NCBI GenBank assembly: GCA_001600875.1
Contig: BCLD01000001.1
Location: 1,915,451 to 1,979,450 of the forward strand
From: Solicoccozyma terricola
Taxonomy: Eukaryota > Basidiomycota > Tremellomycetes > Filobasidiales > Piskurozymaceae
DNA: 64,000 nt
Reading direction: 5' to 3'
Under the pieces are notes generated by a model. That model ran no database searches and was not told the origin of the DNA. It worked only from the letters and a program-made list of their open reading frames with translations. The position numbers and the translations under genes are program-made. Shown piece after piece: positions 58,177-64,000 of this stretch (positions are counted from its first letter, which is position 1; the number at the start of each line of letters is the position of its first letter).

Positions 58177-58631
58177 ATGTCATCCAACGCTCAAGCTCAG
58201 GCTGCACAGACCAAGAACCAGATCTTGGCTCATCCGTATGTCCAACAGGCAAACCAGGTGATCAATGGTCAGATCAAGCAGTTGGATAAGAGCGTGAGTG
58301 TCTTTTTTTCTCTTTCTTGGGAGCAGGGATGGACGGACATGTAGGGATGGATAGTGGGAGAGGGGCGGCGCGGTGGTTTACAATTCGATCCTACGGCTGT
58401 AACCGCTGATGAGGGAGGAATGGTTCGCCGTCGACGACGACGACGATGACGGAAGAGAGGGGATGTTAGTCGTGTGACTCGCTTTGACGTCATCGGTGGG
58501 GATGACGTTTGATTAGGTGTTTCACCGGGAACATTCCATCCCGTATCAAACGATGAAAACGTCAATTACTACTCACATATTCAAGTAACAAATGTACTGA
58601 TGCTAGCTTTTCCAACTCTCCGACGGCGGGG

Positions 58632-58663
<32 letters not shown>

Positions 58664-59704
58664 CGTCCTTTCCACCACCCGTATCGCCCGCTTCATTTCT
58701 TCTCCGCAAACCTTTTCTCCAGCTCTCTTCATACCCAGCTCTCAACGATTTCGAAGCCAAGACCAGGATTCCAAAGGCCTACGCCGCTCTCGGTCTCGGC
58801 GTCAGGTGAGAAACCCCCCTCATCTCATTCAACCCTCCCCATCCTCCCCTCGAATCAATTCCCTAACTGAACACCGTACCCCCTCCGCCCCCCAGTTTCA
58901 TCTTCTTGATCTTCTTCAACCTATTCGGTCTCGCTTCTCCTATTTCCAACCTCGTCGGATGGGTTTTACCTGCTTATTGGTCTTGTCAGGCTCTTGAGTC
59001 TCCAGGAGCAGCTGATGATATTCATTGGTTGACTTATTGGGTGAGTTTTTGGAGAGGTTATTCGTTTTTTTTTTTTTTGAGATTGGGGTTGTTGATTTGG
59101 GAGGAGGCTAACGGGTGAAATGGGGGGGGGGGAATTGGGAATCAGGTTATTTTCGGTCTGCTTAACTTTTTGGAGAGCGCTGGTCTTCGAATGATCTTGT
59201 ACTACCTTCCTTACTACTTTGTGTGAGTGTTTTGCGGGAAACCCCCCCTTCGTTTGTCTGGGAGGGTTATGTGAGGAGAAACTCAAACGCTCACACTTCT
59301 TCGGTCTTGTTACTCCACTTGGGAACAGCTTGAAGACCGTCTTCACAATCTGGCGTTAGTCGTTATACCTGTCTTTTTGACGTTACATGTTATCCCCAAA
59401 TCACTAACCACCCCCCCACCCCCACCACCACCAAAATAGTCATGTCCCCTCAATTCCGAGGTGGTGAAATCATGTACCGAAACGTCGTTCAAAAGGCATT
59501 CCGAGCCATCAACTCGTCTACCAAGAGTCATTACACTACTTCTAGCTCTCCCGTCGGTGGTACAACCAGCACTTCTTTCGAGCGTGAGTTTCCGCCCCGG
59601 CGCTAGGAACGGGGGTTTTTTCCTTGGTCGTCCGTCGTGGCAGATGAATGGGATGCTGATCGTTGCACTGTTTTATTGTTCGAGCAGACGAGAAGACGCT
59701 TTAA
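58177..59704 (+). CDS. YOP1: Yop1/DP1/TB2 (REEP5-like) ER membrane-shaping protein
   Basis: Six or more exons. MSSNAQAQAAQTKNQILAHP, YVQQANQVINGQIKQLDKS, a long intron with a T30 run, LSSYPALNDFEAKTRIPKAY, AALGLGVSFIFLIFFNLFGL, ASPISNLVGWVLPAYWSCQA, LESPGAADDIHWLTYWV, FGLLNFLESAGLRMILYYLP, YYFVLKTVFTIWL, then MSPQFRGGEIMYRNVVQKAF and a polar tail ending SFEHEKTL. The YPAY/LPAYxSxxALES and DDxxWLTYW blocks are diagnostic of the TB2/DP1/HVA22 family, which tubulates ER membrane with reticulons through two hairpin loops. About 190 residues, close to yeast Yop1. The stop at 59702-59704 lies in a short last exon. Confidence 0.93.
58634..58663 (+). repeat. Poly-T tract (30 nt) in Yop1 intron
   Basis: T30 preceded by G7, inside the first coding intron, about 60 nt before the acceptor. 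Confidence 0.9.
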
Positions 59705-60558
59705 AGGAAAAACAAGAGAGTGTGATTTAAATACGAACCGTAGCTAGTTTTTCTCCAATCCTTCCCCCCCCCCCCCCCTCTCCCCCTACTTCTTCACGTC
59801 TTTGAAGGACATTTTGGCTGGATTTTCTCCTTTTCTCGATGTGCTTCAGAGAGTGGATGAATGTGGTGGTGGTGGTGGTGGTGGTGGTAGAAAATTAACA
59901 TTCTTGAACCCCTGTCCCCGTCCTCTCCCCCCCCCCCCCCACCCTCCTTTCTCCTCGTCCTCTCCATTCCTGCGTGTCCTTCTCGGTAGTTGAACCTGTC
60001 CCCTGTTTGGTATGGCTTCTTTGAAATGATATACGAAATGAAAAAACCACGTTTGGATTGGATGGATTGGATGGGATGGATTGCCCCTCGGTGTTTGTCC
60101 CCGAATCGGATATATTTATCTTTCGGGACGCGGTGACCTCCCCTCCTCCCCTCCCCCCCCACGATCCCGGGGCAGATGGTGTGGATGGAATGGTATGGGC
60201 GAATCCCTGGGACTTGCGTCGTATCAACACAGATCCCCTGTACACCATCACAAGCACCCCCACCGTCTCCTCCTATTCACAACAACCTACACACACACAC
60301 CCCCTGGCATCCCAACTCAACACCAGGTCGGACCAGCTACCACCCCGCCAAGACCATCGAGCGACGGAACAACGGCTGGATTCGACTCCAGTTTGCGCAA
60401 TCATCCATCATCCTCCACGGCGTCGGCAACACACCGGTGGTCTCTGCTGGACTCATATACCCACATCAACACCCGCACCTATCACCCCACCCCCCCCTCC
60501 CCCTCCCCGCGGCAAACACAACCCCCTCCCTCCATCTCCTCACACCCCACGTCCAATC
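59705..60558. other. Intergenic region before the O-fucosyltransferase-like gene
   Basis: 854 nt with a C-run (59766-59778), a GGT trinucleotide run (59862-59888), a second C-run (about 59929-59940) and GGATTGGATGGATTG repeats (60054-60080). A frame open from 60058 runs into the next gene, but it is low-complexity and Pro/His-rich, and is not taken as coding. Confidence 0.5.
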
Positions 60559-62624
60559 ATGCAATCGTGGGGTGAAAAACCCATCACCGTCGATCCGACT
60601 CGATTCCTACGTTCCTTACCTGACAAACTCAACATCAATTATCACATTCGTTCTCTCCGTCGAAGACCATACCTCCTTCTTTTCATCCTCATCGTTACGA
60701 CTCTCATCATCTCACCGTTAAGACCTCCTCTACCACCGAGTTACAAGACCGAATGGGCACTCGAGAAGTATTTACCTCAGGTAGACCCAAGGAGGACGTT
60801 ACCGGGAGAAGGTAAAAATGGGAGATACCTCAGGTGGGTGAAGAGAAGATCGGGCGCGGGTGGTTTGAAAATCGTATGATATGGTAATAATGCTGAATCA
60901 AAAATCTTTATACCCCCTTCCCCCCCCCCATATGTAGGTTCCGACCGATCAAGGAGACGGGATTCAACTACCAGCTCCAGAGTTTGATGTTAGTGTGTGA
61001 ACGAACGGGACCGACGATTCACAGGAAAAACATTCCCGGGTATCTAGCTTAACAATCACACCCATCCCGCACAGTCTACAACAACAGATAGCTTTCGCCT
61101 CTAATCGCAGTCTAGCATACGAGCCATACCATCGAGTCGATTCCATCTTACCTGTCTCTTTCTTCGAATGGCCATGGAAGTCATCAAGAATCCCAATGTC
61201 GGCGCTATTGTACAGTATCTCAAATGGATTCGAAGGTCTTTATGGTATCCCTCGAGCTGTTCCGTGAGTTGCTTGGGGAATTGATATCTAACCTTTGAGA
61301 AGCTTGGGGAGAGAACGCTCACATATACCGCGAACACTGGTCGCACACACAGTGTTCGTTACTATGATCGCATATGTCCACGCTCACGTACTCGTCGTGT
61401 ATCATTCGCATCCCTCTTCGGTACCTCACCACCACGAGATCCAAATGTTCAACATGCCAAACTAGACTACGAAGTCGATTTGTTGGAAGGTAGTTCGGGG
61501 TTGAATGGTCAGATGAAAATGGATAGAATGGCCGAGTGGTTGAAGGAAGAGGAAGAGCATGGATGTTTGGAAATTGTGGAAAATCCATTCGATAGGACGT
61601 GAGTTTTTTTTTTGGGATAGAATCTCAATAGAATTCTCAATCCCATTGCGGTGCCAACCCACCCGAGGGAATTAAAATGTTGATCCAACCGACTTTTTGG
61701 GACTCCTCTTCTTCGACTCCTCCCAAAACAGATTCTTCGAATCTCAAGCTCCAATCGAGCTTTACGAATCTATATCAAGCTCTCCAGTGCTCAAACATTT
61801 CGCATTCTCTCCTAGAGTATTATCCATCATAAATCGATCCCTAGAATTTCTCTCACCGAATTCGAAACCATACGAGATGGCACCGGAAGTGGTTAAACGT
61901 TCGAGTCGACCTGGACCATGGAAGAACTTGTTGGCGTTGCATTTGAGAACGTCATTAAACAATTACTGCGAGAGTCTTGGAGAGAGGATTGCGTGAGTCT
62001 TTGGCGCGCCCCCCCAGGGGGGGGGGGGGTTATATAGGCTGTCTGTCCCTATTCGGGCGGTTGCGGGGACGAGCTGACATATTTCCTCCCCTACTTGACA
62101 GTCCCATGACTGGGTACAACAAACTCCCTTCTCTTCCCGGCAACGAAAACGTTCCACCACCTGAGACTATGGTCTACGCTACTCGAATCGGTTTGTACAA
62201 GGCGAAATGCGCTCCAGCAACTCTAGACATCATCGCTCGAGCACGACGAATGCGAGCTAATCATCCTTTATTGAACTCGGTGTACATCCTCTCGAACGGT
62301 GATTTTGATTGGGTAGAGGATATTCGTATGTGGTTGTTAACTGATGGATGGGAGAGAGTGGTCGTTACGAGTGATGTGATTACTGAATGGGATGATCAAG
62401 AAATGGCGGAAGCGGTAGATACGGAGATTGCTAGAAGGTCTGGTGTGTTTGTTGGTAATGGAGTGAGTGAATCGGGTACCCACTGAATGACAACGAGGGG
62501 CCGTGGGTTAACTGACGTTGTTCGAACTCGCCCCCACCCGGCACAGTTCTCAACATTATCGAGTAACGTTGCGCTCTTGAGAACGAAAGATGGAAGACCG
62601 ACAGACTACACTCAATACTGGTAG
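60559..62624 (+). CDS. O-fucosyltransferase-like type II membrane protein
   Basis: Seven exons or so. MQSWGEKPITVDPTRFLRSL is followed by a basic stretch and one membrane span (PYLLLFILIVTTLIISPL), typical of a Golgi type II protein. The luminal part has FRPIKETGFNYQLQSLMLQQ and QIAFASNRSLAYEPYHRVDS, which match the GFNNQLxE…A…NR entry of the O-FucT-like fold. Then come NLLALHLRTSLNNYCESLGE (HLR motif), ATRIGLYKAKCAPATLDIIA, VYILSNGDFDWVEDIRMWLL and AVDTEIARRSGVFVGNG joined to FSTLSSNVALLRTKDGRPTD. The HLR and VFVGNGFSxxxSxVxxLR blocks are shared with fungal GDP-fucose-type transferases of unknown acceptor. An in-frame upstream frame exists, but the chosen ATG gives a sensible signal-anchor. 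The stop TAG is at 62622-62624. Confidence 0.68.
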
Positions 62625-62800
62625 ACCATGCGGGATCTAACGGGGGATTTTTGGGCGCGGTTTTGTATTATGGGCCAGAGACAAAGAAAAGAGATTCCAT
62701 CATGTCGGACCCGGCGTTCTGCAGTCTGTGCAGTAGAATATGGTTTCATCTTCATCTTTTACTCTACAGTTCTATAATTGCGGGATGCGGGACTACATTT

Positions 62801-63672
62801 TCACAGCCTCTCCCATTTACTCTCAATCTGTCTGACTCCAACTTCCCTCCCATTAACCTCGTCATAATCATCCCATCTCCCTTCCTCGTCCAATTCAAAC
62901 TCGAATTCTGCGCTCTTCCCATCCTCTGAAGATTTAGCTTTCCATTCCCCACCTTGTGATGACTCTACGTGAAATTTCACGGGTTCTAACCCACGGCAAT
63001 CGAGAGCAATGAGGGGTTGATATGTCGGTGAAGAGGACGATGGAACGTATGGGTTGATCAAGGATTTGGAACTAGTCGTCGGTGGGATGAACGAAGCAGA
63101 GTGTTCTTTCTGCAGAAGGAGGAGAAGAAAATGAGTACGGAATGACTTGTGATCGCAGGCTCTGGTTTGTGGGGGAAGAAGAGGGGCCGGGGGGGGGGGG
63201 GGGGGGGGGGGTTTGCCACGCACTTTACATTGTGAACATCTCCAAACGAATGATGCAGTCCCTCGCGAACCGGAGATTTCGTTATCATCCTATCGCGTCA
63301 CGTCGTCGTTGAAAATCAGGTGAAGGTGCCCCTGGCCACATCAAGAACCCCCGAAGAACTCACATTGATGCTCATTGATACAGAATTTGGATGTTCCTCT
63401 CGACACGAAGTGCACATGATCTATCGAGCGGGTGACAGACCATCAAGTTCTTCAGTACTTGAATACGCAAAAGAAACCCGAAAGCACACACCGTCATCGT
63501 GAACTGGAAATCATCTTTGGGTACCACATCCGTTACGTTGTCTACTTCCATCTTGATCATGAGCTTGAGTTTCTGGGAGAAAAGGACGGGAAAAAAAAGG
63601 GCCCCAAGCCGGGGGGATTACTCAATGTTCCAATTCGTGAAGACAATAGTAAGAATGTGAACTCACCACCAT
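62801..63672 (-). CDS. CXXC zinc-binding protein, UPF0587/CZIB family
   Basis: Five exons. Exon 1 is six nucleotides (63672-63667, ATG GTG). Then KLKLMIKMEVDNVTDVVPKD and DFQFTMT; IMCTSCREEHPNSVSMSIN with the first CxxC; DDNEISGSRGTASFVWRCSQ plus CK giving the second CxxC; and KEHSASFIPP, a Ser/Pro spacer, QPLIALDCRGLEPVKFHVES, and WDDYDEVNGREVGVRQIESK ending WERL. The CRGLEPVxF and WxDYDE blocks and the paired CxxC are diagnostic of the family of human C1orf123/CZIB, whose zinc site is proposed to receive metal from ZNG1-type metallochaperones. About 165 residues, as usual. One intron has a 23-nt poly-C run on the sense strand (63189-63211). It is divergent from the gene starting at 63906. 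Confidence 0.9.
63189..63211 (-). repeat. Poly-G (sense poly-C) tract in CZIB intron
   Basis: G23 on the + strand, directly after the GTGCGT donor region of the CZIB intron. On the sense strand it reads C23. Confidence 0.9.
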
Positions 63673-63905
63673 GATGGCGGGGTGGGGGATTGTAATCGTA
63701 CTAGGGTGATGAAGGTGATCGATGAGATGATATTGACTCGAGTGGTGAAGTGGTAGTCGTCGTCGAAGGATGCTCGCTCACGTGGCAAATCATCGCTGCC
63801 ACGCGTCTCGAGCACTTCTCCCATCCAACCATCCATCCATGGACCATATAGTTGAACCACAGCATCAGCAGGAAGCCAGTCTCGGAATACACATATCCCC
63901 CAGTC

Positions 63906-64000
63906 ATGGATTCATTCGCTCAGATCAGAGTGAGTCCCTGCAATTCGATCGCAGACGTGTTACTTGGACTGATCCACCCTCCCCCCCCCCCCCCCCCCCC
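63906..64000 (+). CDS. First exon of an unidentified gene, cut by the window end
   Basis: A plausible 24-nt start exon encodes MDSFAQIR (63906-63929) and ends in AGA/GTGAGT, the donor used throughout the window. The following intron runs into a C20 tract at the window end (63981-64000). It is divergent from the CZIB gene (233 nt between starts). Nothing can be said about function. Confidence 0.45.
   Translation, partial: MDSFAQIRVSPCNSIADVLLGLIHPPPPPPP

Noticed and set aside
60058..60558. In-frame upstream extension of the O-fucosyltransferase-like gene
   Set aside because: Low-complexity Pro/His/Thr sequence. The ATG at 60559 gives a normal type II signal anchor; an upstream start cannot be excluded but has no support.
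1..64000. Transposons, tRNA and rRNA genes
   Set aside because: No terminal repeats with a transposase or reverse transcriptase, and no tRNA-like cloverleaf or rRNA sequence was noticed by eye. A tRNAscan or RepeatMasker run would be decisive.

Overview
The window is eukaryotic nuclear DNA from a basidiomycete yeast, most likely of the Tremellomycetes (Cryptococcus/Kwoniella-like). Almost every gene is cut by several short introns (about 50-100 nt, GTGAGT/GTAAGT donors, CAG/TAG acceptors). Genes are dense (27 protein-coding loci in 64 kb, both strands, often convergent with under 100 nt between stops). The gene products match fungal and general eukaryotic housekeeping families. I saw no operons, CRISPR arrays, intact transposons or tRNA/rRNA genes. 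There is one assembly gap (9033-9288, N), and the window ends in a poly-C run.

Left part (1-21 kb): the 3' part of a TKL-type protein kinase; a UPF0045/ECM15-like thiamine-binding protein (-); a GCIP-like protein (+); F-actin capping protein beta (-); a RAD57/XRCC3-type recombinase (+); MAK16, a 60S ribosome-assembly factor (-); a UapA-type urate/xanthine permease (+); a GPR1/FUN34/YaaH acetate transporter (-); an acidic unknown protein with an RVxF-like motif (-); an SMP-30/gluconolactonase-like protein (+); ribosomal P2 (-), divergent from ribosomal S15/uS19 (+).

Middle (21-44 kb): a UAA-family nucleotide-sugar transporter (-); a 1192-residue unknown protein in ten exons (-); a Yippee/YPEL protein (+); the DRG2/Rbg2 GTPase (-); an F-BAR/RhoGAP protein of the Rgd1 type (+); the RNA polymerase III largest subunit (-); AP-3 sigma (-).

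Right part (44-64 kb): a SUR7/PalI-like four-span membrane protein (+); a short-chain dehydrogenase (+); an FHA-domain Ser/Thr kinase of the CHK2/Cds1 type (+); a SANT-containing, possibly RRN5-like protein (-); proteasome alpha-1 (-); a Gly/Asp-rich protein with a FAR1/WRKY-GCM1-like zinc finger (+); a Yop1/DP1 ER-shaping protein (+); an O-fucosyltransferase-like type II membrane protein (+); a CZIB/UPF0587 zinc protein (-); and the first exon of a further gene (+).

The genes are a normal unlinked eukaryotic mixture, though several serve ribosome or RNA-polymerase function (MAK16, P2, S15, RPC1, possibly RRN5). The most interesting signals are not in the protein list. They are a family of hairpin-forming repeats found in introns of three genes, always in the same orientation relative to transcription; three copies of ATGACGTGGCA in the proteasome alpha-1 promoter; long sense-strand poly-C tracts in introns; many genes whose first coding exon is only 3-24 nt; and the FAR1-like zinc-finger protein. 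I found no convincing multi-gene undescribed system. Exon boundaries were deduced by eye from splice signals and reading-frame continuity.
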